NCBI GenBank assembly: GCA_963758365.1 | Contig: CAVWVB010000001.1 | Span: 2,604,001 to 2,668,000, forward strand | Reading direction: 5' to 3' | Length of the DNA stretch: 64,000 bases | DNA from: Dokdonella_A sp963758365 | GTDB lineage: Bacteria; Pseudomonadota; Gammaproteobacteria; Xanthomonadales; Rhodanobacteraceae | Shown here: piece after piece, positions 54,935 through 64,000 of the stretch | How the letters are laid out: the number at the start of each line of letters is the position of its first letter | How positions within the stretch are numbered: the stretch's first letter is position 1 | Position numbers and translations under genes: made by a program | The notes under the pieces: generated by a model | Seen by the model: only the letters and a program-made list of their open reading frames with translations | The model's database searches: none | What the model was told of the DNA's origin: nothing

Positions 54935-55527
54935 ACGGACCACTCCGCTCGGCGCTGTTCGCACTGGCTGCAACGATCGCGGTCATGCCCCATGCGCAGG
55001 CGTCGGATGCCGACGCGGCCGTAACGCTGCCTGGCGACTCGGTCTATCACCTCGATGCCGCGCTGGCCGATCAGGATGGCCAGGTGCTGCATTTCGCCGA
55101 TGGTCGTGGCAGGCCACGCCTGGTCAGCATGTTCTATACGTCCTGTCAGTACATGTGTCCGCTGATCATCGATACGATCAGGAAGACCGAGCACGCGCTG
55201 CCGGAAGCCGCCCGCCAACGTCTCGAGGTGCTCCTGATCAGCTTCGACAGCGAACGCGACACGCCGCTGGCCTTGAAGGCAATGGCCGACAAGCGCCGTC
55301 TCGATACCCCGCGCTGGACGCTAGCCCGCGCCGACGCCGCGGACATACGCCGCATCGCGGCCGTGCTCGACATCCAGTACCGGCAAATGCAGGATCACGA
55401 GTTCAGCCATTCGAGCGCATTGATCCTGCTCGATAACGAGGGCCGTATCGTGGCCCGCACCGACAGGCTGGGCGAAGCGGATCCCGACTTCGTAGCCGCA
55501 GTCATGCGCCAGGTCGGAACGCCCTGA
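54931..55527 (+). CDS. SCO-family copper chaperone
   Basis: 198 residues. Signal peptide (about 1-24), thioredoxin-like domain with CQYMC near 72-76 and His in HEFSHSSALILL near 153. Unlike the oxidase-linked SCO, it has no C-terminal helix. Sitting after nirK and nirV, it likely supplies copper to NirK. Confidence 0.88.
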   Translation: MNGPLRSALFALAATIAVMPHAQASDADAAVTLPGDSVYHLDAALADQDGQVLHFADGRGRPRLVSMFYTSCQYMCPLIIDTIRKTEHALPEAARQRLEVLLISFDSERDTPLALKAMADKRRLDTPRWTLARADAADIRRIAAVLDIQYRQMQDHEFSHSSALILLDNEGRIVARTDRLGEADPDFVAAVMRQVGTP

Positions 55528-55835
55528 CGCATTGACCGATTCCCTGGGTTCGGACGCTCCGCGGCGCTCGCCCGAACGACTGCGCCGCACCCGCGCGCGC
55601 CGAAGCCGTGAATGCCGAATGAATTGCCGCTGCGGGCGATGCGATGAAAGGGTATACCGCCAGCGGCGGTCTGTAGTCGGGACCGTGCCGTGCCGGCGCG
55701 GAACGGGCGCGGCTCGGGTGCGCAGCGATGCATCCGCGGGCGCTCCGCGAACTAGTCACGACCCTTGCTCGACCGCTGTCGGCCTGGCCCACCGCGCGCG
55801 GTCCGCTCGATCCGCTGCTTCGGAGATCCTGCCAG
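55528..55835. other. Gene-free stretch after the nirK operon
   Basis: About 308 bases. No supported gene. Contains a short inverted repeat at 55656-55670. The msrB promoter must lie here. Confidence 0.5.
55656..55670 (+). terminator. Possible hairpin after nirK-nirV-sco
   Basis: ACCGCC-AGC-GGCGGT, six pairs with a three-base loop, about 130 bases after the SCO stop. No T run. Weak candidate. Confidence 0.25.
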
Positions 55836-56360
55836 ATGAATCGCCGCAATCTGCTGCATGCTTTCGCCGCGTTCGCGACGCTGCCGCTGCTTCCCGCGTG
55901 CTCGCGCGCCACCGAAACCGCGCCGGCCGGCGGCGCGCCGACGGTCACGCCGCTGGCCAAGCCCGCCGAGGCGTGGCGCGGCGAGGTGAGCCCCGCCGCC
56001 TGGGGAGTGTTGTTCGAACAGAATACCGAGCGCGCGTTCAGCAGCCCGCTCAACAACGAGAAGCGTGCCGGCACGTACCTGTGCGCGGCCTGCTACCTGC
56101 CCCTGTTCGACAGCGCGCACAAGTTCGACAGCGGCACCGGCTGGCCGAGCTTCACGCAGCCGATCGCCGGTCACGTCGCGACCCGCAAGGACTTCAGGCT
56201 GGTGTGGCCGCGCACCGAATATCACTGTGCCCGCTGCGGCGGCCACCAGGGCCATCTGTTCGACGATGGTCCGCCGCCACGTGGCGAACGCTGGTGCAAC
56301 AACGGCCTCGCGCTCCTGTTCGTCGCGCAGGACCGATCCCTGCCCGCATTGAGGAGTTGA
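55836..56360 (+). CDS. msrB: Peptide-methionine (R)-S-oxide reductase MsrB, exported
   Basis: 174 residues. Twin-arginine start NRRNLLHAFAAFATLPLLPAC, so the enzyme is exported (Tat type, possibly lipidated). Zinc Cys in CAACYLPLF and CARCGGHQGH, catalytic Cys in ERWCNNGLAL. It repairs methionine-R-sulfoxide, here in the periplasm. GGAG lies 11 bases before the ATG. Followed by msrA after two bases. Confidence 0.93.
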   Translation: MNRRNLLHAFAAFATLPLLPACSRATETAPAGGAPTVTPLAKPAEAWRGEVSPAAWGVLFEQNTERAFSSPLNNEKRAGTYLCAACYLPLFDSAHKFDSGTGWPSFTQPIAGHVATRKDFRLVWPRTEYHCARCGGHQGHLFDDGPPPRGERWCNNGLALLFVAQDRSLPALRS

Positions 56361-56361
56361 C

Positions 56362-57009
56362 ATGCGATCGCCCAGACACACCCTGCTGCACAGGATCACG
56401 ATGATCGCGGGCCTGCTGCTGTCGACCGCCGCGTGTTCGCAATCGGCGCAAACGGCCGCGCCGGCAAGAACGGGCGAGCCGACCGCGGTCGCGATCTTCG
56501 CGGGCGGCTGCTTCTGGTGCGAGGAGGCCGCGTTCGACAAGGTGCCGGGCGTGCTCTCGACGATCTCCGGCTATACCGGCGGCCACGTCGCGAATCCGAC
56601 CTACGAGCAGGTCTCCGCGGGCGGCACCGGGCACGCCGAGTCGGTCAAGGTGACCTACGATCCATCGCAGGTCAGCTACGCCACGCTGCTCGACACGTTC
56701 TGGCACAACGTCGACCCGGTCGCGGTCGATCGCCAGTTCTGCGATGTCGGCAACCAGTACCGCAGCGCGATCTTCACGACCAGCGCCGAACAGCAGCGCC
56801 TTGCCGAGGCGAGCAAGCGCGCGTTGCAGCAGTCCGGACGGTTCGCGCAGCCGATCGCGACCGAAATCGTCCCCGCCACCACGTTCTATCCGGCCGAGGA
56901 CTATCACCAGGACTACTACAAGAAGAACCCGCTGCGCTACAAGTTCTACCGCTACAACTGCGGACGCGATGCGCGGCTCGAACAGCTCTGGGGATCATCC
57001 GCTCACTGA
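56362..57009 (+). CDS. msrA: Peptide-methionine (S)-S-oxide reductase MsrA, lipoprotein
   Basis: 215 residues. Lipoprotein-like signal with box TAAC, catalytic motif GGCFWCEE near 49-56, and SGYTGGHVANPTYEQV and GHAESVKV, all family hallmarks. It reduces methionine-S-sulfoxide and complements MsrB. Both carry export signals, so they form a periplasmic repair pair. Ends about 100 bases before convergent recD. Confidence 0.93.
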   Translation: MRSPRHTLLHRITMIAGLLLSTAACSQSAQTAAPARTGEPTAVAIFAGGCFWCEEAAFDKVPGVLSTISGYTGGHVANPTYEQVSAGGTGHAESVKVTYDPSQVSYATLLDTFWHNVDPVAVDRQFCDVGNQYRSAIFTTSAEQQRLAEASKRALQQSGRFAQPIATEIVPATTFYPAEDYHQDYYKKNPLRYKFYRYNCGRDARLEQLWGSSAH

Positions 57010-57112
57010 GCTGCCGAGGGCCGCGCGGAGGTTCGCGGCCGCGTGGCCGCGCTCCACTCGCGCAACGATCACCGGGACCGCGGTGTTCCGTCCTCTGGCC
57101 GATCCTGTTCGC

Positions 57113-58969
57113 TCATCGTCCTGTCGAACGAGCGGACGTCGTTCCGGTCAGGCGCGCCGCGAGTCCGCCCGCGCGCAGGATCGGTCGCGCGAGCGCGGCC
57201 GCGACCGCGGCATCTGTGGCCCACAGGTCCAACTCGTGACGCGCGCGCGACAGGCCCGTGTAGAGCAGTTGTCGCGACAGGATCCGGTTGTCCGGATCGG
57301 GCGGCAGCAGCACGGCCGCATGCGCGTACTCGGAGCCCTGGCTCTTGTGGATCGTGATAGCGAACGCGCCTTCGTGCGGCGGCAACCTGCCCGGACTCAA
57401 TGCGCGCGCCGCCGATCGGCCGTCCGCGAGCGTGGTCTCGAACCAGACCCGCAGGTCGCCCGATGCATCGGCGATCGCGAGCCCGATGTCCCCGTTGAAC
57501 AGCCGCGCCGCGTAGTCGTTGCGGGTGATCAGGATCGCGCGGCCCGCATACCAGACCTGGTCCGCGGGCACGTTCCATGCGCGCCTGAGGCGCTGTTCGA
57601 TCGCATGGTTCGCGGCGAGCGATCCGAACACGTCCTCGCGCAGAGCGCAGAGCAGCTGCCGTTGCGAAAGCGCGCGCAATGCCGCAAGTGCGGCATCGCT
57701 CGCGCATTGTGCAATCCGTTCCCGCTGGTCGGCGGCGGACGCGGCCGGGGCGGCTTCGAGCACGGGCCGGATCGCGAGCCGGGCCAATCCGTCCGCCCAC
57801 GCATCGAGCCGTCGGCGCAGGCGCGGCACGCTGTCGACGTGCTCGAAACGCGCCGGCGCGCCGGATTCGGCAAACGCGCGCACGAGCGCGGCATGGTCCC
57901 CCTCGCGCACCGCTGCGTTGATCGGCACGAGTGCACGCTCGGCACGGAAGCTGTGCTCGAGCCGGACCAGTTCGGGCGCCTGCCCGATCTCCAGCGCCGC
58001 GACCAGATCCATCAGCACCGAACCCGCGCCGATCGAGGTCAGCTGATCCGCATCGCCGACCAGGATCAGCGTCGCCTCGGGCCGCAACGCGTCGAGCAGC
58101 GTGCGCAGCATGCCGAGATCGAGCATCGAGGCCTCGTCGACGACGACGACATCGGCCGCGATCGGATTCGCCGCGCCGCGCGTGAACAGGTTGCGGCGCG
58201 GATCGAAGCCGAGCAGCCGGTGCACGGTCAGCGCCTCGCGATCGGGAATGCGCGCGAGCAGCGGCTGCCAGTCGATGGGCAGCGGCTTGGCAGCTTGCGT
58301 GGCGAGTACGGACTTGCCCTGGCGCAGCGACTGCACGAGTCGTTGCGCGGCCTTGCCGGTCGGCGCGGCGACTTCGATCGCGAGTGCGGTCGCACAGCGG
58401 CGTTGCAGCATCAGCAGCATGCGCAGCACGGTCGTGGTCTTGCCGGTACCCGGACCGCCGGTGAGCACGAACAGGCGGCGTCCCGCAACCGCGGCGACCG
58501 CATCGCGCTGACGCCGCACGGAGTCCGCGCGGTCGTCCTCGAACAGCCGGTCGAGATCGTCGCGTAGCGCCGCGTCGAGCGGGTGACCGGGGCCGCCGCG
58601 CCGGCGTTCGATGCACTCGGCGATCCGCACCTCGTGCGCATGGTTGCGCCACAACGCGAAGCGCCCCTGGGCATCGAGCACGAACGCCGTCGGCTGCGCC
58701 GATTCGCCAGCGCCGACCAGCGCTTCGCCGCGCAACGCGGCGACCGTGTCCGCGGACAGCGGCGGCATGCCGTGGCGCCCGGCCGCGTCGCCGAGCAGCG
58801 GCAACGCGCTGTCGCCCATGCCGTCGGCGAGACTGGCCCAAGCGGCCACGGTCGCCAGTTGCGCCGAACCGCCATGCGCGCGCACCCAGTGCGCGAGTGC
58901 GCAATCGAGAGGTCGCCATGCACCAGTGCTCGCCAGCTCGGCATCCTGCTCGAACGAGTAGACGCTCAT
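57113..58969 (-). CDS. recD: RecD, exonuclease V alpha subunit
   Basis: 618 residues. Helicase superfamily 1 motifs: Walker A LTGGPGTGKTTT near 177, VVDEASMLD, and TIHKSQGSEYA near the C-terminus. RecD is the fast 5'-3' helicase of RecBCD. Start ATG 58969 overlaps the recB stop (ATGA, 58966-58969) and follows the family-like start SVYSFEQDAEL, so the longer frame is rejected. Confidence 0.95.
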   Translation of the reverse strand: MSVYSFEQDAELASTGAWRPLDCALAHWVRAHGGSAQLATVAAWASLADGMGDSALPLLGDAAGRHGMPPLSADTVAALRGEALVGAGESAQPTAFVLDAQGRFALWRNHAHEVRIAECIERRRGGPGHPLDAALRDDLDRLFEDDRADSVRRQRDAVAAVAGRRLFVLTGGPGTGKTTTVLRMLLMLQRRCATALAIEVAAPTGKAAQRLVQSLRQGKSVLATQAAKPLPIDWQPLLARIPDREALTVHRLLGFDPRRNLFTRGAANPIAADVVVVDEASMLDLGMLRTLLDALRPEATLILVGDADQLTSIGAGSVLMDLVAALEIGQAPELVRLEHSFRAERALVPINAAVREGDHAALVRAFAESGAPARFEHVDSVPRLRRRLDAWADGLARLAIRPVLEAAPAASAADQRERIAQCASDAALAALRALSQRQLLCALREDVFGSLAANHAIEQRLRRAWNVPADQVWYAGRAILITRNDYAARLFNGDIGLAIADASGDLRVWFETTLADGRSAARALSPGRLPPHEGAFAITIHKSQGSEYAHAAVLLPPDPDNRILSRQLLYTGLSRARHELDLWATDAAVAAALARPILRAGGLAARLTGTTSARSTGR

Positions 58970-61900
58970 GCGGCCGCCTGCGTCGCGTGCCCGCCAAGCA
59001 CCGCATCGACCGCGTCGAGCAGCGCATCGTCGAAACGACACCGCCAGACTCCGGCAGCGGGCCCGAGCCCGACCGCGCGCACGAACGCATAGATCGTCTC
59101 GCCGAGCTGGCGCGTGCGCCGGTATCCGTCGACGCGCTCGCGCAGATAGCGATCGACCGCGATCGTATACAGCAGTGCCTGGAAGCGGTAATGGTGGGCA
59201 TCCATCGCGGCAGTCAGCACGTGCGGCGCGTACGCGGCGAGGTCGTCGCCGAGATGGTTGCTCTTGTAGTCGAGCACGTGAAAGCGTCCGGCGTGCGCGA
59301 AGACGAGGTCAATCTCGCCGGTCATGAATCCGCGCAGGGTCGCGACCGGGAGCCCGGCCGGCACCAGATCCGGCGCACCGTGATCCGCGCAGGCCTCGCG
59401 CAACCGCTTGACCGGCACCGCGTCGAGCATGAAATGGAACGCCATCTCGGCACGCTGGTCACGCGCCGGCAGCGCGCCGAGGCTCAGTCCGGGCGCGATT
59501 TCCGCGGCAAGCGCCGCATCGAGGCGCGCGCCGATGCGTGCGACCGCGGTTGCCAATGGCAGCTCGCCGAGGCGCACGCCGGCCTCGCGCAGCGCACGCG
59601 CGATCAGCCCGCCTTGCGACGCCAGCGGCGCCGCGGTCGCGCGTTGCTCGAGGATCGCGTGCAGCGCATTGCCGAACTCGGCGCCGCGCAGCATGGCGAG
59701 CGCGGCAAGGTCCGGATGCACGGTGGTCGCGACGGATCGATCCGCCGCGAGCGCATCGACCTCGTCGCGCGCGGGTTCGCTCAGCAATGCCTCATCGTCC
59801 GCCGGGTCCTCCTCGCGCGCCGCGGCGTGGCGCATCCGGGTCAGCGCGGAAAAACTCCAGATGCTCTCGGACGACGGTCGCGGCGGTTCGGCCAGCACCA
59901 CGACCGCGCGACCAGCCGCCGCGGGCCGCGCGTCGAGTACGGTCCGCGGCCACCCCCATCCGCGCGCGGACCAGAGCAGATGCTGCAGCGTGCGCGGATC
60001 GGGATCGCGCGCGAGCAGGCGTTCGACCAGCGCGTCGAGCGCGGAGCGCGCGGGGTCCGTCGGCGGCGCGTTGCGTTTCGCGCCCGCGGGACGCCGCGGG
60101 GACAGCACGTAGACGTGGCAGGCATGGATTGCACGGGTCAGCGCGACATACAGCACGCGAAAGCGTTCGTCCTGACCCTCGCGGTCGTACTGCGCCTTCG
60201 CCTCGCTGCCGAAACCGATCACGCGCCGCCCGCACAACGGTTCGCGGATGATCGGCGTGCTGTCCTTGTCGTTGCGCGCGTGGTCCCACATCAGCGGCAG
60301 GAACACGATCGGAAACTCCAGGCCCTTGCTCGCATGGAGCGTCATCAGGCGCACTCGCGCTGCATCGGACTCGATGCGCAGTTGCTGCTCCTCGGCGGCC
60401 TCGCCGGCCGCGTCGTCCTCGCCGCGGCGCTGCCCGGCGAGCCACGCGAGCAGCTGTGCCGCGCCATGCACGAGTTCGTCCTGCTCCTGCAGCAATTCGC
60501 CGAGATGGCGCAGATCGGTCAGCGCGCGCTCGCGCGCCCTCGCATCGGGTTCCCGCGTCATCGCCTCCTGCGCGAGCACGTGGACCACCGCGAGCACGCC
60601 ATCGCTCTGCCAGCGCCGCTTGAGGTCGGCGAAGCGTTGCGCATGGGTCTGCCAGGCATCCGGCGCCGCACCGAGTTCGCGCAGGGCGTCGAAGTCGAGA
60701 CCGCCGAGCCGTGTCGCGAGCGCCGCGCGAACCGCGCCCTCGTCGCCCGCGTGCTCGACCGCGTAGAGCGCGATCTGCAGTTCGCGCGCCCAGTCGGTCG
60801 CGAATACGCTGCTGCGTCCCGAACCGACGCACGGCACGCGGCGCTGCTGCAGAAGCTCGCGCAGTTCGAGCACGTTCGCGTGGACCGGAAGCAGGACCGC
60901 GATGTCGCCCGGTGCGACCGCGCGCTCGCCGATGCGGTAACGCGGGTCGGCCAGCATCGCTGCGATCTGGTTCGCGCACGCAGCGAGCGCGACGCTGCGG
61001 CGCTCGCCCGCAGCGGCGGGAACCGCGGCATTGTAGTGAAAGACCAGCGGGCGTCCTGCTTCGGCGCCCGGCGCCTGGTACGGCGCGGCGTCGCGGCGAT
61101 GACTCGCGAGCACGCGGTGCACGCGGATCGGATGGGCCGCGTCCACGCTCAAGGTTTCGCCGGCGCGCTCGAACAGCTCGTTGACGGCCGCGACATAGGC
61201 GCGCGAGGAGCGGAAGTTCGTATCGAGCTCGAGCCGAGAATCGACCTCGCGCGATGCATCGAGATAGGCCGCGATGTCGCCGCCGCGGAACCGGTAGATC
61301 GCCTGCTTGGGATCGCCGATCATGATCAGGCGGCCGCGCGGCAACCCGCGCGCGTCGCTCCAGATGCGATCGAGGATCGCAAATTGCAGCGCATCGGTGT
61401 CCTGGAACTCGTCGACCAGCGCGAACTGCCACTCCGCGAACAGGCGGTCGGCCAGACTGCGTGAGCTGCCCGCGAGTGCCGTGTGCGCGCGCGTCAGCAG
61501 ATCGTCGAACGTGAGCCGCTGGGTGGCCGCCAGACGTTCATCGCGCCACGCGCGCGCACGGTCCGACCAGTCGCGCCAGGCATCGATCTCGTCGCGTGCG
61601 GCCAGGTAGTCGAGGCTGCGCGATGCGGCGACGATCATCGCGTGTTCATCGCGCAGATCCTGCCGATCGCACAGCATGGCCTCGGCCTGGACGAGGCCTT
61701 CCGCTTGCTTCGCCGACCACGGCGCGTCGCGCTCGCGAAGCCATGCGGCGAGGTCGCGCAAGGCCTGCGGCGCCTTGCGCTTCTGTCCCCACAGGTCCTT
61801 GCGCGCGGCCAGCGCCGCGATCGGACCGGCCCATGCGGCGGGCAGACAACGCTCGAGATCGGCCGCATCCGGACTCCACAAGCCGACGCCGGGTGCCAGG

Positions 61901-62544
61901 CACAGCCGCAGGCGCCGGCCCAGCGCATCGAGCGTTTTCACCGACGCGAATGCCGGCAGCGCTGCGCTGCCCTGCTGCAGGCGCCGCCACAGATCCTCGG
62001 TGAGTTCCGCGAGCACGCTGTCCGCGGAAACCATGTCGCCCGCTGCGAATGCGGCCCCGCTTTCGAACGGGTGGTCGGCGAGGATGCGCCGGCACAGACC
62101 ATGCAGCGTGGTGATCGGAGCGATGTCGAGTTCGGCGAGCGCAAGGCGCAGGCGCTGCAGGTCGCGCGATGCGTGTGCGCCATCCGCACGCCAGCGCGCG
62201 TGCAGCCACGCCGCGTCGGCATCCGCGGCGTCCGCGGCAACGAAGCGGTTCGATCCGATCGCGGTCGTCGCGAGGCGCTCCGCGCGCAGGAGCTGCGCGC
62301 GCAGCCGCGAACGCAGCTCCTGTGCAGCCGCATCGGTGAACGTGGTCACCACGATCTGGCGCGGCGTCAGCGGCGCCGCACCCTGCGCTCGCGCCTCGAG
62401 CAGCAGACGCAGGTAGAGCACCGCGATCGTCCAGGTCTTGCCGGTGCCCGCGCTCGCCTCGATCAGGCCGCGCCCGCCCACATCGAGCGGCAGCGTGGTC
62501 CAGTCGCGCGCGACGTCGACGACCGGGTCCGTGCGCTCAGGCAT
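58966..62544 (-). CDS. recB: RecB, exonuclease V beta subunit
   Basis: 1,192 residues. UvrD-type helicase with Walker A EASAGTGKTWTI near 30, LVDEFQDTDALQ motif II, and the C-terminal nuclease with GEIDLVFAHAGRFHVLDYKSNH (Asp, Lys catalytic pattern). The start overlaps recC by eight bases. It is the slow helicase and the only nuclease of the complex. Confidence 0.96.
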   Translation of the reverse strand: MPERTDPVVDVARDWTTLPLDVGGRGLIEASAGTGKTWTIAVLYLRLLLEARAQGAAPLTPRQIVVTTFTDAAAQELRSRLRAQLLRAERLATTAIGSNRFVAADAADADAAWLHARWRADGAHASRDLQRLRLALAELDIAPITTLHGLCRRILADHPFESGAAFAAGDMVSADSVLAELTEDLWRRLQQGSAALPAFASVKTLDALGRRLRLCLAPGVGLWSPDAADLERCLPAAWAGPIAALAARKDLWGQKRKAPQALRDLAAWLRERDAPWSAKQAEGLVQAEAMLCDRQDLRDEHAMIVAASRSLDYLAARDEIDAWRDWSDRARAWRDERLAATQRLTFDDLLTRAHTALAGSSRSLADRLFAEWQFALVDEFQDTDALQFAILDRIWSDARGLPRGRLIMIGDPKQAIYRFRGGDIAAYLDASREVDSRLELDTNFRSSRAYVAAVNELFERAGETLSVDAAHPIRVHRVLASHRRDAAPYQAPGAEAGRPLVFHYNAAVPAAAGERRSVALAACANQIAAMLADPRYRIGERAVAPGDIAVLLPVHANVLELRELLQQRRVPCVGSGRSSVFATDWARELQIALYAVEHAGDEGAVRAALATRLGGLDFDALRELGAAPDAWQTHAQRFADLKRRWQSDGVLAVVHVLAQEAMTREPDARARERALTDLRHLGELLQEQDELVHGAAQLLAWLAGQRRGEDDAAGEAAEEQQLRIESDAARVRLMTLHASKGLEFPIVFLPLMWDHARNDKDSTPIIREPLCGRRVIGFGSEAKAQYDREGQDERFRVLYVALTRAIHACHVYVLSPRRPAGAKRNAPPTDPARSALDALVERLLARDPDPRTLQHLLWSARGWGWPRTVLDARPAAAGRAVVVLAEPPRPSSESIWSFSALTRMRHAAAREEDPADDEALLSEPARDEVDALAADRSVATTVHPDLAALAMLRGAEFGNALHAILEQRATAAPLASQGGLIARALREAGVRLGELPLATAVARIGARLDAALAAEIAPGLSLGALPARDQRAEMAFHFMLDAVPVKRLREACADHGAPDLVPAGLPVATLRGFMTGEIDLVFAHAGRFHVLDYKSNHLGDDLAAYAPHVLTAAMDAHHYRFQALLYTIAVDRYLRERVDGYRRTRQLGETIYAFVRAVGLGPAAGVWRCRFDDALLDAVDAVLGGHATQAAA

Positions 62545-64000
62545 GCGTCGTCTCCGCTGAGTCGAAACCGATCAGCGCGTGCAGCGCGCGCGCGTTCCCG
62601 ACCAGTTCGACGTAATCGGCGTGTCCGGGTTCGAAGCGTGCATCGCGCGCAAGCAGCGCGGCGTAGCCCGGCGCATAGTCGCGCTCGCCGTAGCGATCCG
62701 GGCTGCCGTTCCAGGTCGTCGCGACGTCGGCGTCCGGCTTCGCGACCGCGGCCGCCCAGCTGGTCTTCGGGAAATACCAGCGCGGACGGATCTGCGCTGC
62801 GGCCCAAAACGCGAGCAGTGCCGCGACGCGGCGCTCCAGATCGGCGAGCAGCGCACCCGCGAGCGCATCGTCGCCACGCGCGCGCGCGGCGATGAACGCG
62901 TCGTCGCGGCCGTTCAACGCATCCTGCCATGGGTGTGGCCGGTCGTCGCCGAAGAGCAGCAGCAGGCGGACCGGTCTCGCGCCCGCGCTGTCGTGCAGGC
63001 GCAGCAGGGCCCATTCGATGAACACGCCGATGCGCTCGCGGAAGCCGAGATCGGCCTCGTGCTTGCGGTCCGGAAACACCTCGCACAGCCAGTCCGCGGC
63101 GGCACCGCGATAGGCACGCGCGAGCTCGCCGCGCACGTGCCAGCCGCCGATCCCGCGATCGACCGCGAGCGCCAGCGATGCCGGCAATCCCTGCGCAAAC
63201 AACGCGTGGGCGGCTGCCTGATCGAGCACCGCGCGGACCTTGGCCGACTCCTCGCGCCACGCGTCTTCGCCCGCATGGCCGGGCGGCCACAGGCCATCCA
63301 GACGCAGCCAGTCGGGTGGCGCGGCCGGCACCTGCCAGCCTGCGGCCGGACCCGCGGCGATCTCGAGGAACAGGCGCCGCGCAACCCGGTCGAGGCGTTC
63401 GAAGCGTGCATCGAGCGGTTCGCTGCTGCGCACGCGCGCCTCGTCCAGCGCATCCAGACGCACCTGCAGGCCATTGCGCAGCAACTGGCGCGCCGGGTCC
63501 TTGAAGTAGGCGAACACCTCGGACAGCGGCACCGTGCGGGAATCTTCATGCGCCGGCGGCAAGGCGGCGGCGCGCGCATCCATGGACGTCGCTTCGGGCG
63601 ACGCATCGACGAACGGGCGCGCGTCGCGTGTGTCGTCGCGCGACAGGTCGGCGAGTTCGGCACGGAACGAGAACAGGCGCACGTCGGCGCCGTCGAAGTA
63701 GCGCGGATCGAACGGCTGCAGCGGGTGCCGCACCAGCCATGGCCGATCGACCTGCCCACGGTCGTGTTCGGGCAGGTCCGCATGCGCATCGAGCAGGCTC
63801 AGGAGCTCGGCGAGCGGCGGCGACGGATTGCGCGGCTTCGCATCGCGGACGCCTTCGCCGATGTAGCTCAAATGCAGCATGTCGCGCGCCGACATCAGGG
63901 TTTCGAGGAACAGGTAGCGGTCGTCGTTGCGCACGTCGCGGTCGCCGATGCGCGGGTGGCGCGCCATCAGGTCGAGACCGCCGTCGCCGGCCGCGCGCGG
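62537..64000 (-). CDS. recC: RecC, exonuclease V gamma subunit (partial, cut at window end)
   Basis: C-terminal 487 residues. The frame remains open to the last base, so the N-terminal part lies outside. RecC features DLMARHPRIGDRDVRNDDRYLFLE and LEPGHADYVELV-like end segments. It guides strands and senses Chi. Overlaps recB by eight bases. The continuous recC-recB-recD order without ptr between is like Xanthomonas-type gammaproteobacteria. Confidence 0.92.
   Translation of the reverse strand, partial: PRAAGDGGLDLMARHPRIGDRDVRNDDRYLFLETLMSARDMLHLSYIGEGVRDAKPRNPSPPLAELLSLLDAHADLPEHDRGQVDRPWLVRHPLQPFDPRYFDGADVRLFSFRAELADLSRDDTRDARPFVDASPEATSMDARAAALPPAHEDSRTVPLSEVFAYFKDPARQLLRNGLQVRLDALDEARVRSSEPLDARFERLDRVARRLFLEIAAGPAAGWQVPAAPPDWLRLDGLWPPGHAGEDAWREESAKVRAVLDQAAAHALFAQGLPASLALAVDRGIGGWHVRGELARAYRGAAADWLCEVFPDRKHEADLGFRERIGVFIEWALLRLHDSAGARPVRLLLLFGDDRPHPWQDALNGRDDAFIAARARGDDALAGALLADLERRVAALLAFWAAAQIRPRWYFPKTSWAAAVAKPDADVATTWNGSPDRYGERDYAPGYAALLARDARFEPGHADYVELVGNARALHALIGFDSAETTHA

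Noticed and set aside
58897..61464. 855-codon open frame antisense to recB/recD
   Set aside because: Same reason; the opposite strand has clear RecB and RecD motifs.

Overview
High-GC bacterial chromosome segment, most likely from a gammaproteobacterium of the Xanthomonadales/Rhodanobacteraceae kind. Grounds for this (inference, not proof): tandem recC-recB-recD, a giant NdvB-like cyclic glucan synthase, and a NirK plus quinol-dependent NO reductase form of denitrification. The window is densely coded, with no tRNA, rRNA, CRISPR or insertion sequence that I could see.

1-14 kb, aerobic respiration, plus strand. After the tail of a multihaem cytochrome c comes one tightly packed operon: actABCDEF (alternative complex III), a small conserved membrane protein, a SCO copper chaperone, and caa3 oxidase genes (coxB-coxA-coxC-subunit IV). 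Nearly every junction is a 4-base stop/start overlap. CoxA has the A2-type Tyr-Ser helix VI motif instead of the usual Glu. A DUF4396 membrane protein follows.

14-23 kb, minus strand. One 2.9-thousand-residue cyclic beta-1,2-glucan synthase-like protein.

23-53 kb, anaerobic, nitrogen-oxide and sulfur island. Three universal stress proteins, a MaoC-phosphate acetyltransferase fusion, a GNAT acetyltransferase, a response regulator/hybrid kinase pair, a Crp/Fnr regulator without an iron-sulfur cysteine cluster, a truncated class II ribonucleotide-reductase-like protein, qNor with a cysteine synthase/desulfhydrase-like enzyme, a P-type ATPase with a beta-CASP metallohydrolase, and a seven-gene sulfide:quinone reductase/RND/OsmC operon divergent from a BigR/SqrR-type repressor. 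Then nnrS, an unknown gene, a SirB2-type gene, a porin, and nirK-nirV-sco. Ten TTGAT-N4-ATCAA (FNR/DNR-type) sites lie in the intergenic gaps of this island, and I found none in gaps outside it. They tie the genes into one low-oxygen/NO regulon, probably controlled by the encoded Crp/Fnr protein. No N2O reductase is in the window.

55-64 kb. Exported methionine sulfoxide reductases MsrB and MsrA on the plus strand, then recC (cut by the window end), recB and recD on the minus strand with overlapping ends.
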